From Pseudomonadota bacterium (lineage in GTDB: Bacteria > Pseudomonadota > Gammaproteobacteria > Burkholderiales > JAJZUU01), in contig JAJZUU010000013.1 of NCBI GenBank assembly GCA_021848325.1, forward strand, positions 1 through 53,408: a DNA stretch of 53,408 nt. Direction: 5' to 3'. This document shows, one piece after another, positions 9,257 through 18,704 of the stretch. How positions within the stretch are numbered: position 1 is the stretch's first letter; the number at the start of each line of letters is the position of its first letter. A program made the position numbers and the translations under genes. Under the pieces are notes generated by a model that saw nothing but the letters and a program-made list of their open reading frames with translations, was not told the DNA's origin and ran no database searches.

Positions 9257-12200
9257 TCATGCCCGCCGCTGCCACAGGTAGTACAGCAGCGGGATCACCA
9301 CCAGGGTGAGGGCGGTGGAGGCGAAGGTGCCGAAGATCAGGGAGACGGCCAGCCCTCCGAACACCGGATCCGTAATCATGATGGCCGACCCCAGGATAAT
9401 GGCCAGGGCGGTGAGCAGGATGGGGCGGAACCGGATCGCCCCCGCCTGGATCACCGATTCCTCCAGGCTGCATCCCCGCGCCCGGTAATCCAGGATGAAG
9501 TCGATCAGCAGCAGGGAGTTGCGCACCACGATGCCGGCCAGGGCGATCACCCCGATCATGGAGGTGGCGGTGAAGGCCTGATGGGTGATCCAATGCCCCG
9601 GGAACACCCCCACCAGGGTCAGGGGGATCGCCCCCATCACGATGACCGGCATCATGAACGACCTGTAGTAGCCCACCAGCACCAGATAGATGAACACCAG
9701 GGCGACGACGAAGGCGCTGCCCAGGTCGCGGAACACGTCCAGGGTCAGCCGCATCTCCCCGCCCCACAGCAGGTGGTAGTGCACCACGTCGTCCGGCTGG
9801 GCGTCCCGGAATCCCAGGTTGCCGGTCTTGAAGCGCACCCGGCTCTCGGGCAGGGTCTTGCCGTCCAGCATCTTGTCCAGGGCCAGCACCGCGTACACCG
9901 GGCTGGAACGCAGCAGTTCCCCGCTTACCGACACCACGGGATGCTGGTCGCGGTCGAGGATGGGCTTGGTCAACACCACCCGCCGGATGGTGGCGATGGC
10001 GGACAGCGGCAGTTGCTGGCCCATGGCGTTGCCGATGCGCAGGGACAGGATCTGTTCCGGGGTCTGGCGCGCCTCCCGGGGCAGGCGCACGGTGATGTTG
10101 ATGGGATCGCGGGCGTCGTCCACGTGCAGGGTGCCGATGGAGAAGCCGGATACGTAATCGTGCAGCAGTTTGGCCACCTGGGCCGGCGCCACCCCGGCCA
10201 GCAGCGCCTTCTCGGCGTCCACGTGCACCTGGTAGCTGTCCACCGCCGCGGTCACCGAATCGTCCACGTTGATCATGCCGTAGATCCGGCCGAACGCCCG
10301 GTCCACGTCGGCCGCGGCGGCGCGCAGCTTGTGATAGTCGGGACCGTAGAGCTCGGCCAGGATCTGGGCCTGCACCGGCGGCCCCGGGGGGGTCTCGTAG
10401 AGTTTGATCTTGGCCTGCGGGAACCGGGCGCGCACCGGCTGCAAGGTCTGGTCCAGCCGGCTCACGATCTCGTGGGAGCTCTCGCTGCGGTCGTGCTTGC
10501 TCACCAGGTTGACCCGCAACTGGGCCAAGTTGGTGCCGCGCTTGAGCAGGTCGCCGCGCACCAGGGCGGCGAAATCCACCGGCGCGGTCATCCCCAGGAA
10601 GGTCTGGTAGTCGGTGACGTAAGGGGTGCGCGCCAACACGTCGCCCACCGCCCGCGCCACCTCGTCGGTCCCCGCCAGGGAGGTGCCCGCCGGCGTGTCC
10701 ACCTCCGTCAGGAAGGTGGCGGTGTTGTCGTTGGGCAGCATCTTGAGTTCCACCCCCAGCGGGCTCAGGGGGCCGTTCATCCCCTGCGGCCGGATGAATT
10801 GCCAGGCCGGTTGCAGCATCGCCAGCAACAGCAGCAGCAACACCGCGAGGAACAGCAGGTTGCGGCGTCCGCGGTGGCGGATGAGGGGGGTGAGCACCGC
10901 CACGTAAGCCCGGTGCAGCGGATCGTGGGGCATCGCGTCCTGCTCTTCCAGGGTGGGCGCCGCGGCCAGGCTGGCCAGGGCCTTGCCCTTGAGCCAGCGA
11001 TGGGCGGCCCAGGGCACCACCATGTAGGCGATCACCAGGGAGGCGATCATGGCCACCGGGACATTGAACGGGATCGGGCGCATGAAGGGCCCCATCATGC
11101 CGGTGACGAAGGCCATCGGGATGAAGGCCAGAATCACCGCGATGGTGGCGATGTTGGTCGGGTTGCCGATCTCGTTGGTGGCCGCCACCAGGGCCTCCTT
11201 GAAGTTGCGGGCGCCGCCGTGGTGCAGGTGGCGGTGGATGTTCTCCACCACCACGATGGCCGCGTCCACCAGCAGGCCCAGGGACAGAATCAGGGCGAAC
11301 AGGGTGATGCGGTTGATGGTCTGGCCGACGATCAGCCCCACCGTGAGCACCACGAACAGGATCAGCGGCACGGTCAGGGTGACGATGGCCGCCTCGCGCC
11401 AGCCCAGGAAGGCCACCAGAATCACCACCACCGAGAGGATGGCGATGCCCAAATGCTCCACCAGGGTATTCACCGCGTCGTTGGCCTTGGCGCCGTCGTC
11501 GCGGGTCACCGCCACCGCCACCCCCTGGGGAATGGCGTCCCGCTTCAGGCCATCCAGCTTGGCCAGCACCGCGTCCGCCACCACCACCGCGTTGGTGCCC
11601 GCCTTCTTGGCGATGGCGATGGTCACCGCCGGCGCCTCGCCGCGGAACGGGGCATTGACCGCGGCGGGGCCGTAGGCGAAGCGGGACGCCTCGTCGACCT
11701 CCGCCGGCCCGTCCTCGATGTCGGCCACGTCCTTGAGAAACACCGGCTTGCCGCGGGGGGCGCCGACCACGATCTTGCCCACCTCCCGGGCGTTCCCCAG
11801 ATATCCGCTCAGGCGCAGGGGGTGATTGCCGCGGATGTCCACCAGGTCGCCGGCGGGCAGGGACACGTTGGCGCCCCGCAGCATCTGGTCCACCTGGTCC
11901 AGGGACAGGCCGGCGACCGAGAGCCTGCCGGGGTCGATCCACACGTTGACCGCCCGCGGCCTGCCCCCCACCAGTTGGGTGAAGGACACGCCGGGCACGT
12001 TGCGCAACTGCTCCAGCACCCGCTGCGCCACGTAATGCAACTGCTGGTCGTTCAGGCTGGGGGAACTCAGCGTGATGGCCATGATCGGCACGTCGTCCAC
12101 GTTGATCGGCTTGACCATGGGCTGCATCGCCCCGGGCGGGATGCGGTCCATGTTCTGCATCAACTGGTTGTACAGCTTGACCAGGCTTTTCTCCTGGTCT

Positions 12201-12535
12201 TGCCCCACGTCGAACTGGACGGTGACCACGCCCACGTCGTTGGCGGCGTAGCCGTAGGTGTGCTTGACCCCGGACTGGGCGTTCATGATGGCCTCAAGGG
12301 GCTTGACCACCATGTTCTCCACCTCCTCGGCGGAGGCCCCCGGCTTGGCCACGATGATATTGGCCGCCGGCACCACGATCTGCGGGTTGTATTCCCGTGG
12401 CGTCACCAGCAGCGCCACCACGCCCACCAGGAAAATGGCGAGCATGACCATCGCGGTGATCTTGGACTCGAGGAAGCCCCGGGCCAGCTTGCCGGCGATG
12501 TTCAGGGACTGCTCCTGGGGATGGGACTCAGCCAT
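9257..12535 (-). CDS. RND efflux transporter, inner-membrane permease
   Basis: A 1092-residue AcrB/CzcA-superfamily permease. It has the N-terminal helix, two large periplasmic loops and twelve transmembrane helices of the family. The start of TM4 reads GLLVDAAIVVVENI: there is one acidic residue (Asp424) followed by Ala, instead of the Asp-Asp of drug (HAE) pumps, closer to heavy-metal-type permeases. It is translationally coupled to the adaptor (8-bp overlap) and expressed with TolC. The substrate cannot be deduced. The linked SqrR-like ArsR regulator and DUF2892 protein suggest a response to sulfide or polysulfide stress, which is inference. Confidence 0.93.
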   Translation of the reverse strand: MAESHPQEQSLNIAGKLARGFLESKITAMVMLAIFLVGVVALLVTPREYNPQIVVPAANIIVAKPGASAEEVENMVVKPLEAIMNAQSGVKHTYGYAANDVGVVTVQFDVGQDQEKSLVKLYNQLMQNMDRIPPGAMQPMVKPINVDDVPIMAITLSSPSLNDQQLHYVAQRVLEQLRNVPGVSFTQLVGGRPRAVNVWIDPGRLSVAGLSLDQVDQMLRGANVSLPAGDLVDIRGNHPLRLSGYLGNAREVGKIVVGAPRGKPVFLKDVADIEDGPAEVDEASRFAYGPAAVNAPFRGEAPAVTIAIAKKAGTNAVVVADAVLAKLDGLKRDAIPQGVAVAVTRDDGAKANDAVNTLVEHLGIAILSVVVILVAFLGWREAAIVTLTVPLILFVVLTVGLIVGQTINRITLFALILSLGLLVDAAIVVVENIHRHLHHGGARNFKEALVAATNEIGNPTNIATIAVILAFIPMAFVTGMMGPFMRPIPFNVPVAMIASLVIAYMVVPWAAHRWLKGKALASLAAAPTLEEQDAMPHDPLHRAYVAVLTPLIRHRGRRNLLFLAVLLLLLLAMLQPAWQFIRPQGMNGPLSPLGVELKMLPNDNTATFLTEVDTPAGTSLAGTDEVARAVGDVLARTPYVTDYQTFLGMTAPVDFAALVRGDLLKRGTNLAQLRVNLVSKHDRSESSHEIVSRLDQTLQPVRARFPQAKIKLYETPPGPPVQAQILAELYGPDYHKLRAAAADVDRAFGRIYGMINVDDSVTAAVDSYQVHVDAEKALLAGVAPAQVAKLLHDYVSGFSIGTLHVDDARDPINITVRLPREARQTPEQILSLRIGNAMGQQLPLSAIATIRRVVLTKPILDRDQHPVVSVSGELLRSSPVYAVLALDKMLDGKTLPESRVRFKTGNLGFRDAQPDDVVHYHLLWGGEMRLTLDVFRDLGSAFVVALVFIYLVLVGYYRSFMMPVIVMGAIPLTLVGVFPGHWITHQAFTATSMIGVIALAGIVVRNSLLLIDFILDYRARGCSLEESVIQAGAIRFRPILLTALAIILGSAIMITDPVFGGLAVSLIFGTFASTALTLVVIPLLYYLWQRRA

Positions 12536-13643
12536 GGGAGGTGCCCCCCGCCTGCACCTTGTCCCCCGACCGCAGTTCCCCTTCGCTGGAAATCACCACC
12601 CGTTCGCCCGGATTGAGTCCGGCCTGGATCTCCACCTGGCCGTCGGCCTCGGCGCCGGTGCGCACCATGCGGTAGCGGGCGACGCCTTGCCCGTCCACCA
12701 CGAACACCCCGGTGATGCCCGCCCGCTGCAGCACCGCCGACTTGGGCACGCGCAGGCCGTCGCGGCTGCCCAGGGGGAAACTCACGCGGGCGAAGGTTCC
12801 GCTGCGCAGCCCGGCCAGCGGAGGCAGGTCGAGCTTGACGGTATAGGTATGGGTCACCGGATCGGCCGCCGGCACGATGCGCGCGACCCTGGCCTCCACC
12901 GGCTGCGGCTGGCCGTCCAGGCTCACCGGCACCGTGTCGCCCGGCTTGATGCGGGCGAAGGTCTCCCCGCTCACCGTGGTCTGCACCTGCAGGCGGCGGG
13001 GGTCCTCCAGCACCAGGACCGGCCGTCCCGGCGCGGCCAGGTCGCCGGCCGCCGCCATTTTCTGCAACACCACGCCGTCCAGGGGCGCACGCACCTCGGC
13101 GTAGCGCAACTGCGCCGTGGCGGTCGCCAGACCGGCCCGCGCCGCGGCCACCTGGCTCTGGGCGACGCGGTACTGGAGGGTCACCTTGTCGAACTGCTGC
13201 TTGGGGATCGACTCGTCCTTGTACAGGGCGCTGAAACGCTCGTAGTCGGCCTGGGCATCGGCCAGCGCCGCTTCCGCCTGGGCCAGCCCGGCCCGGGCCT
13301 GGTTCATCTGCCCCCGGATATCCGTGGGATCGATGGTGAACAGCAGTTGCCCGGCCTTCACCGCCTCGCCCTCCTGCACGTTCAGCTCGCGGATGTAGCC
13401 CATGAGCCGGGAAGCCACCTGCACCTGGTGCGCCGAAATCACCGTCCCCGGGTTCACGCTGGCCACGGGTATCCGGCTCAACCCGACCGTGGCCACCGCC
13501 GCGCGCACCGTGACCGCGGCGGACTGGGCCTGTTGCTCGGGCTCCCGCCCCTTGCAGCCCGCAAGTGCCAGGGCGGCCAGCCCCGCCGCCAGCAGCAGGC
13601 GCTTTCGGGGGAAAGCGATGGTTGTCCGATGCGTGCTCTTCAT
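12528..13643 (-). CDS. RND efflux periplasmic adaptor (MFP), lipoprotein
   Basis: A 371-residue membrane-fusion protein that bridges permease and TolC. The signal LLLAAGLAALALAGC is a lipobox (LALAGC) that would be acylated at Cys and tether the protein to the inner membrane. The biotinyl-lipoyl halves flank a coiled coil (about residues 85-160, Ala/Gln-rich), followed by the beta-barrel and membrane-proximal domains (VPVSLDG, ARVSFPLGSRDGLRVPKSAV). ATG 13643 has GAGG nine bases upstream; the longer frame would begin at a TTG overlapping tolC. It lies 11 bp after tolC and overlaps the permease gene. Confidence 0.92.
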   Translation of the reverse strand: MKSTHRTTIAFPRKRLLLAAGLAALALAGCKGREPEQQAQSAAVTVRAAVATVGLSRIPVASVNPGTVISAHQVQVASRLMGYIRELNVQEGEAVKAGQLLFTIDPTDIRGQMNQARAGLAQAEAALADAQADYERFSALYKDESIPKQQFDKVTLQYRVAQSQVAAARAGLATATAQLRYAEVRAPLDGVVLQKMAAAGDLAAPGRPVLVLEDPRRLQVQTTVSGETFARIKPGDTVPVSLDGQPQPVEARVARIVPAADPVTHTYTVKLDLPPLAGLRSGTFARVSFPLGSRDGLRVPKSAVLQRAGITGVFVVDGQGVARYRMVRTGAEADGQVEIQAGLNPGERVVISSEGELRSGDKVQAGGTSHG

Positions 13644-13654
13644 GTCTCTATCCC

Positions 13655-15070
13655 TCAAAACTGATCCGCCTCAAGCTGCCCCGCCGCCAAGCGCAGGGCG
13701 GCCCGCTGCACGGCCTCGTCGTAACGGGCCGCCACCAGATCGGCGCGCGCCTTGTCCAGTTGCGCCTGGGCCGCCAGCACCTCCACCATGGTAGCCACCC
13801 CGTTGGCATGGCGCGTGCTCACCAGCCGCTGGGCCTCCCCGGCCTGGCTCACCGCCAGCTCCCGCGCCGCCACCCGCCGCTGCGCCTCGGACGCCTTGCG
13901 CCAGGCATCCCTCACCTGGAACCGCACACCGTCCTCCGCCTGGCGCAACCGGGCCACCAGTTCACCGCGTCCGGCCTCGGCCCGGTCCACCGCGCCCCGG
14001 GTGCTGCCGGCGTCGAACAATTGCCAGGAGAGCACGCCGCCCACGGTGTAGGAAGGCGCGTCGAGCCCCAGGGTGCTCTTGTTCCAGTCTTGCCGCGCCA
14101 TCAGGTTGAAATGGGGATAAGCCGCGGCACGGGCCACCTTGACCCCGGCCGCGGCTCCGTCCAGTTGCTGGCGCAGCGCCTGCACCCCGGGATTGCCGGC
14201 GACCGCCTGCGCCTGCAATTGGGCGACGCTGGCCTCGGGCAGGCCGGGCATGACCGGGGCGCCCACCGCCAGCGGCCGGTCGAGGGGCAAGCCCAGCAGC
14301 AGATGGAGTTGGTCCAGGGCCGTGGCCTCGCCGTTGCGCGCCTGTTCCAGTTGAACTTTCACGTTTTCCAGGTTGACCTGGGCGGTCAACACCTCGCTGC
14401 GCACCACCACCCCCTGCTTGAACAGGCTTTCCGTGGTCTTGAGGTAGGCCTCCGCCGCCGCCTGCGCCTGGGTCGCCACCTTCACGTAGGCTTGCGCCGC
14501 ATGCACCCCCTCGTAGGCCTGCAGCACGTGGAAGATCAACTGCTGGCGCGCCATCGTGTCCCCGTGCTGGGCGGCGCGGACATAGGCCCGCGCCTGGTCC
14601 ACGTAGCCTTGGATCATGCCGCCGTTGTAGACCGGGATCTGCAGCTCGAGACGGGTGTTGTAATTGGTGACCGCGTCGGGGTGGTTGAGATTGTAGGGCG
14701 CCACGCCGAGCACGTTGGGATTGGCCGGATTGAACTCACCCGCCCCGAAATCGCTGAAGGTGGCGTCACGCTGGGAGAGCTTGAGACCGAAGGCGTTCAG
14801 CGCATCGTCGCTGCGGGTCGCGGTGATTGAGGCGACCAGCTTGGGAAAACGGTTGCCGCCGGCCTGGCGCAGGGCCCCTTCCGCCTGCGCGATCTGCGCC
14901 TGACTGGCCTTGAGGTCCGGATTCTGCCGCAGCGCCATGTCCACGCACTGGCGAAACTCCAGCGTCTCCCCCAGGGCCGGCCCCGCAACGGCCAGAGCGA
15001 CGCCCCCCCAAAGCAGGGCCGCCCGCCAACGGGTTACCGCCTTGCGCACATGCCTTTCCCGCCGGATCAT
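13655..15070 (-). CDS. TolC-family outer-membrane efflux protein
   Basis: A 471-residue trimeric outer-membrane channel component. The signal peptide ends near residue 34 (WGGVALAVAGPALG). Two repeated OEP domains follow with long coiled-coil helices (QNPDLKASQAQIAQAEGALR near 56 and GNPGVQALRQQLDGAAAGVK near 285). GGAGG lies eight bases before the ATG. It is the first gene of the pump operon and is preceded by a 311-bp spacer with an AT-rich promoter-like stretch; the ArsR-family regulator is upstream on the same strand. Confidence 0.93.
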   Translation of the reverse strand: MIRRERHVRKAVTRWRAALLWGGVALAVAGPALGETLEFRQCVDMALRQNPDLKASQAQIAQAEGALRQAGGNRFPKLVASITATRSDDALNAFGLKLSQRDATFSDFGAGEFNPANPNVLGVAPYNLNHPDAVTNYNTRLELQIPVYNGGMIQGYVDQARAYVRAAQHGDTMARQQLIFHVLQAYEGVHAAQAYVKVATQAQAAAEAYLKTTESLFKQGVVVRSEVLTAQVNLENVKVQLEQARNGEATALDQLHLLLGLPLDRPLAVGAPVMPGLPEASVAQLQAQAVAGNPGVQALRQQLDGAAAGVKVARAAAYPHFNLMARQDWNKSTLGLDAPSYTVGGVLSWQLFDAGSTRGAVDRAEAGRGELVARLRQAEDGVRFQVRDAWRKASEAQRRVAARELAVSQAGEAQRLVSTRHANGVATMVEVLAAQAQLDKARADLVAARYDEAVQRAALRLAAGQLEADQF

Positions 15071-15381
15071 GCAAACACCTCCACTGCCAAAAATTACCTT
15101 TTTATTAGTAAGGTTAGGACATTACGCTTGGGCAGCAGGCGCCACACCGTAGGCGTAGTATATTAGTGTATTATAATGTTCTCCATTTACACAACCGGGG
15201 CATTGCCGACATGCCTCGACGGCTCCGGCCGATCGGTTTTACAGTATAGGAGAGATTCGAGGGAAAAGACCGCCCCGGCGCGGACCCCGGGATACGGGGC
15301 AGCAGGGAAGGGGGCCGCTTCAGGGCATCCGCGGGCCCGACCCGACGTCCGTGACGGGCGTCTTCTAAGGCAGCGGGCCGG
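15071..15381 (-). promoter_or_regulatory. Spacer between arsR-type regulator and tolC: candidate promoter and operator
   Basis: This 311-bp gap holds no gene. On the minus strand a perfect TATAAT lies at about 15170-15176, with no convincing -35. An interrupted dyad at 15096-15114, ACCTT then nine bases then AAGGT, with matching TA steps inside, is 26 bp upstream of tolC. A second AT-rich near-palindrome (TATATTAGTGTATTATA, about 15159-15175) overlaps the -10. Either could bind the upstream ArsR-type repressor. No such dyad was matched to a published site. Confidence 0.4.
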
Positions 15382-15699
15382 CTACTTGGCGAAGCCGCAA
15401 AATACGTCGCGCATCATGCTGATCAGCTTCAGGGTGCGGGTGTCCCCGACCCGGTAATAGACCCGGTTCGCATCCTTGCGCGTGCGCAGCACCCCTTTGT
15501 CCCGCAGGATCGCCAGGTGTTGCGAAATGTTGCTCTGGGAGGTGCCCACGCTGTCCACGATGTCCTGCACGCTCACCTCCCGGTCCCCCAGCACGCACAG
15601 TATCTTCAGCCGCAAGGGGTGAGACATGGCCTTCATGGCGCGCGAGGCCTGCTCGATGTGCTCATCCTTGTCGATTAGCTCAACCTGGTCGAAATTCAT
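15382..15699 (-). CDS. ArsR-family regulator with SqrR/BigR-type cysteine pair
   Basis: A 105-residue winged-helix repressor. The recognition helix region is GTSQSNISQHLAIL (52-65), and the wing contains RKDANRVYYRV. It has exactly two cysteines, Cys35 (in LKILCVLG) and Cys101 (in DVFCGF), 66 residues apart. This is the same spacing as Cys41/Cys107 in SqrR and Cys42/Cys108 in BigR, which form a polysulfide bridge on sensing persulfide. The metal-binding CVC motif of ArsR/SmtB arsenic and zinc sensors is absent. ATG 15699 starts MNFDQVEL; longer frames upstream are AT-rich and non-conserved. It probably controls the pump operon downstream and itself. Confidence 0.85.
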   Translation of the reverse strand: MNFDQVELIDKDEHIEQASRAMKAMSHPLRLKILCVLGDREVSVQDIVDSVGTSQSNISQHLAILRDKGVLRTRKDANRVYYRVGDTRTLKLISMMRDVFCGFAK

Positions 15700-15835
15700 T
15701 TTATGTCTGCCGTCCCTTAAGAAGTTAAGCGATCCGGAAACCAGAAATTTTAGAATAGGTATAATGCGCTTGTTATTAATATATAATAAAATAATGCAAT
15801 ATTTAACACGTTTCTGCAAAAATAAATTCCGAACA
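15700..15835. promoter_or_regulatory. AT-rich divergent promoter region, arsR / gpmI
   Basis: This 136-bp gap is strikingly AT-rich against its surroundings (for example the run ATTAATATATAATAAAATAATG at 15777-15797, here described rather than repeated further). On the plus strand TATAAT at about 15759-15764 could be a gpmI -10. AT-rich dyads here could also serve the ArsR-type regulator. Exact promoter assignment is not possible by eye. Confidence 0.4.
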
Positions 15836-17374
15836 ATGAAGGTAAACCCGGTCCTGCTCATTATCCTCGACGGTTTCGGCTGCCGCCACAACGGTCATGA
15901 CAACGCCATAGACGCGGCCAAAAAACCCTTCTGGGACCAGCTCTGGCAGCACTACCCCCATACCACCATCCACGCCTCCGAGGCCGCCGTCGGCCTGCCG
16001 GCGGGGCAGATGGGGAATTCGGAAGTGGGGCATTTGAACATCGGTGCGGGCCGGGTGGTGTACCAGGAATTCACCCGCATCAACCGCGCCATCCACAGCG
16101 GGCATTTTTTCACCAATCCGGCGCTGAAATCCGCGGTGGATACCGCGAAAAACAACGGAAAGGCCCTGCATATCATGGGCCTGTTGTCGGACGGCGGGGT
16201 TCACAGCCACGAATCCCATATCCACGCCATGCTGGAGATGGCGGCGCGCGCCCGGGTGCAAGATATCTATCTGCATGTCTTTCTGGACGGGCGCGACACC
16301 CCCCCCAAGAGCGCCGAGCCCTTCCTGATCAGACTGCAGGAGAAGTGCGACCGGCTGCACGCGGGACGGATCGCGTCGCTGGTGGGGCGCTATTACGCCA
16401 TGGACCGGGACCATCGCTGGCAGCGCGTCAGGGAGGCCTACGATCTGCTCACCCAGGGCAAGGCCGGGTATCGGGCAAGGACCGCGCTCGAAGGGCTGCA
16501 AATGGCTTACCAGCGGGGGGAGACCGACGAGTTCATCAGGGCCACCGCCATCGTCCCAGAAGGGCAGCAGCCGGCGCGGATGGAAGACGGCGATACCGTC
16601 GTCTTCATGAATTTTCGCTCCGACCGTGCGCGCCAGATCTCCCGCACCTTCATCGATCCGCGCTTCGATGCCTTCGAGCGCGAGCACCTACCCAGGCTCG
16701 GCGTCTATTGCACCCTCACCGGCTACAGCGAGGATTTCGACGTGCCCGTAGCCTTCCCGCCGGAGCGCATCCGCAACAGCTTCGGGGAATATATCTCCAA
16801 CCTGGGCTTGAAGCAGCTCAGGATCGCCGAGACCGAGAAATACCCGCACGTCACCTTTTTCTTCAACGGCGGCCAGGAGGTCGCCTACCCGGGCGAAGAC
16901 CGCATCCTGGTGCCCTCACCCCATGTGGCCACCTACGACCTGCAGCCCGAGATGAGTGCGTTCGAGGTCACCGACAAGCTGGTGGCCGCCATCCGGAGCC
17001 GCAAATACGACGCGATCATCTGCAACTACGCCAATGCCGACATGGTCGGCCACACCGGGAACCTCGAGGCCGCCATCAAGGCCATCGAGACGGTGGATGC
17101 CTGCCTGGGGAAGGTGGTCACGGCGATGCGGGAAATCGGCGGGGAGATCCTGATCACCGCCGATCACGGAAACGCGGAGATGATGCGCGACGAGGCCACG
17201 CAGCAGGCGCACACCGCCCACACGCTGAATCTGGTGCCGCTGCTGTACGTCGGACGAAGGGCCCGCCTGGCGGAAACCGGGGCGCTCGAGGACGTGGCAC
17301 CGACCCTGCTCAAGATCATGGGTCTCGACCAGCCGGTGGAAATGACCGGCCGGCCCTTGCTGGAATTCGAATAA
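15836..17374 (+). CDS. gpmI: 2,3-bisphosphoglycerate-independent phosphoglycerate mutase
   Basis: A 512-residue manganese-dependent alkaline-phosphatase-fold enzyme that interconverts 3- and 2-phosphoglycerate in glycolysis. Metal and phosphoserine residues are visible in LIILDGFG (near residue 10), GNSEVGHLNIGAGR (Ser near 61) and ITADHGNAEMM (near 445). The central inserted domain carries DGRDTPP and FMNFRSDRARQI. ATG 15836 (MKVNPVLL) gives the normal family length. It is followed by envC and ctpA, a conserved betaproteobacterial order. Confidence 0.97.
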   Translation: MKVNPVLLIILDGFGCRHNGHDNAIDAAKKPFWDQLWQHYPHTTIHASEAAVGLPAGQMGNSEVGHLNIGAGRVVYQEFTRINRAIHSGHFFTNPALKSAVDTAKNNGKALHIMGLLSDGGVHSHESHIHAMLEMAARARVQDIYLHVFLDGRDTPPKSAEPFLIRLQEKCDRLHAGRIASLVGRYYAMDRDHRWQRVREAYDLLTQGKAGYRARTALEGLQMAYQRGETDEFIRATAIVPEGQQPARMEDGDTVVFMNFRSDRARQISRTFIDPRFDAFEREHLPRLGVYCTLTGYSEDFDVPVAFPPERIRNSFGEYISNLGLKQLRIAETEKYPHVTFFFNGGQEVAYPGEDRILVPSPHVATYDLQPEMSAFEVTDKLVAAIRSRKYDAIICNYANADMVGHTGNLEAAIKAIETVDACLGKVVTAMREIGGEILITADHGNAEMMRDEATQQAHTAHTLNLVPLLYVGRRARLAETGALEDVAPTLLKIMGLDQPVEMTGRPLLEFE

Positions 17375-17470
17375 CGGTGGTAAGTTAAGGCGATACGGAA
17401 AATCGTCCGGCACAAACTCCCCGGCAGCCACAGCACGATCCTCCCGCTTTGGGGGAAAAGCAAACCAGCC

Positions 17471-18682
17471 ATGCGCAGCGGATCACCGCCCCCCCTTTTG
17501 CCCGGCCTCACCCGGCACCTTGCCAAGATCGCCCTCGTCGGCGGCCTGCTCTGCGCATTCGCCATGCCGGCGGCCGCCGCCCCGAAGGCGGAACTGAGGG
17601 AGTTGCGCAGCCGGATCCAGTCCTTGCAAAAAAAACTGGACAGCACCCAGGCGAGCAGGACCGAGGCCGCCGACGCACTGAAGCAGTCGGAGCGGGCCAT
17701 CAGCGACATCAACCGCCGCCTACATGGCCTCGATCAGCAACAGAACGGGGTAAGGCAGGCCCTGGGGCGGTTGCAGCAGCAGCGCGGCCGCACCCGGCAG
17801 GACATCGAAGCACAGCAAACGCGGCTTGGCGCCCTGCTGTATCAGCAGTACCTGCACCCGGAGGGGGACTACCTCTCCCTGCTGCTGAACCGCCAGGACC
17901 CCAACCGCATCGCGCGGGAACTGCAATACTACGGTTACATCTCCCGCGCCCGCGCCGCCCTCATCACGGAACTGGGCCGGAACCTGCGGCAATTGCAGGG
18001 GCTCACCGACGACACCCGGCGCAAGGATGACGAACTGGCGCGCATCAGGAACCAGCAGGCCGAGCAGAAGGTGAAATTGCAACAACAGCAGGATTCCCGC
18101 AAAGAGGCGCTGGCCCGCCTATCCCGCCAGGTCGACAGCCAGCGCCAGCAGATCGGCCGCCTGCAGCGCAACGAGAAGCGCCTGACCGCGCTGGTGGAGC
18201 GGCTGGGCAGGCTTGCAGCGAAGAAGCGGCCGCGGAGCGGGTTACATAACCGCCAGTTGCCCGAGGCGTCACTTTCCGGCATTTCCTTCCCGAGGCTGAA
18301 AGGCAAGCTGCATCTGCCGGTGGTCGGGGAACTTGTCAGCCGCTTCGGCAGTCCACGGCAAGATACGGGAATTCCGTGGAAGGGCCTTTTCATCAGGGCC
18401 CGCGCCGGCCAGCCGGTCAAGGCCATCGCCAGCGGCCGGGTGGTCTTCGCCGACTGGCTGCGGGGATTCGGCAATCTGCTCATCCTGGACCATGGCGATG
18501 GCTACATGAGCCTGTATGCCGACAACGAATCGCTGTACAAACAGGTGGGCGACGAAGTGCGCGCCGGGGACACCATCGCCACCGTGGGAAACAGCGGCGG
18601 CAATCTCGAATCCGGTTTATACTTCGAGCTGCGTTATCAGAGCAAACCGTTCGATCCGCTGACCTGGATGACGCTGAAATAA
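17471..18682 (+). CDS. envC: Murein hydrolase activator EnvC
   Basis: A 403-residue exported protein with a signal peptide (ALVGGLLCAFAMPAAAA), a long coiled coil (about 40-255, with repeated Gln/Arg-rich heptads) and a C-terminal LytM/M23 domain (about 285-400). The metallo-site is degenerate: the usual H-x3-D position reads WKGLFIRA and the H-x-H position reads LYADN. This is the EnvC pattern, an activator of cell-division amidases rather than an enzyme. It lies 96 bp after gpmI and 104 bp before ctpA. Confidence 0.92.
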   Translation: MRSGSPPPLLPGLTRHLAKIALVGGLLCAFAMPAAAAPKAELRELRSRIQSLQKKLDSTQASRTEAADALKQSERAISDINRRLHGLDQQQNGVRQALGRLQQQRGRTRQDIEAQQTRLGALLYQQYLHPEGDYLSLLLNRQDPNRIARELQYYGYISRARAALITELGRNLRQLQGLTDDTRRKDDELARIRNQQAEQKVKLQQQQDSRKEALARLSRQVDSQRQQIGRLQRNEKRLTALVERLGRLAAKKRPRSGLHNRQLPEASLSGISFPRLKGKLHLPVVGELVSRFGSPRQDTGIPWKGLFIRARAGQPVKAIASGRVVFADWLRGFGNLLILDHGDGYMSLYADNESLYKQVGDEVRAGDTIATVGNSGGNLESGLYFELRYQSKPFDPLTWMTLK

Positions 18683-18704
18683 TCCGGGCCGAGCCGGGAG
18701 TGGC

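Noticed and set aside
9194-12616. Plus-strand open frame of 1140 codons opposite the RND permease
   Set aside because: It mirrors the permease gene. Composition (His, Gln, Asp, Gly) is typical of an antisense shadow.
9257-13643. Assigning the RND pump to heavy-metal (Czc/Cus) export
   Set aside because: The single Asp in TM4 is metal-pump-like, but no metal-binding Met or His clusters were recognised in the adaptor or permease, and the regulator lacks the metal-binding motif.
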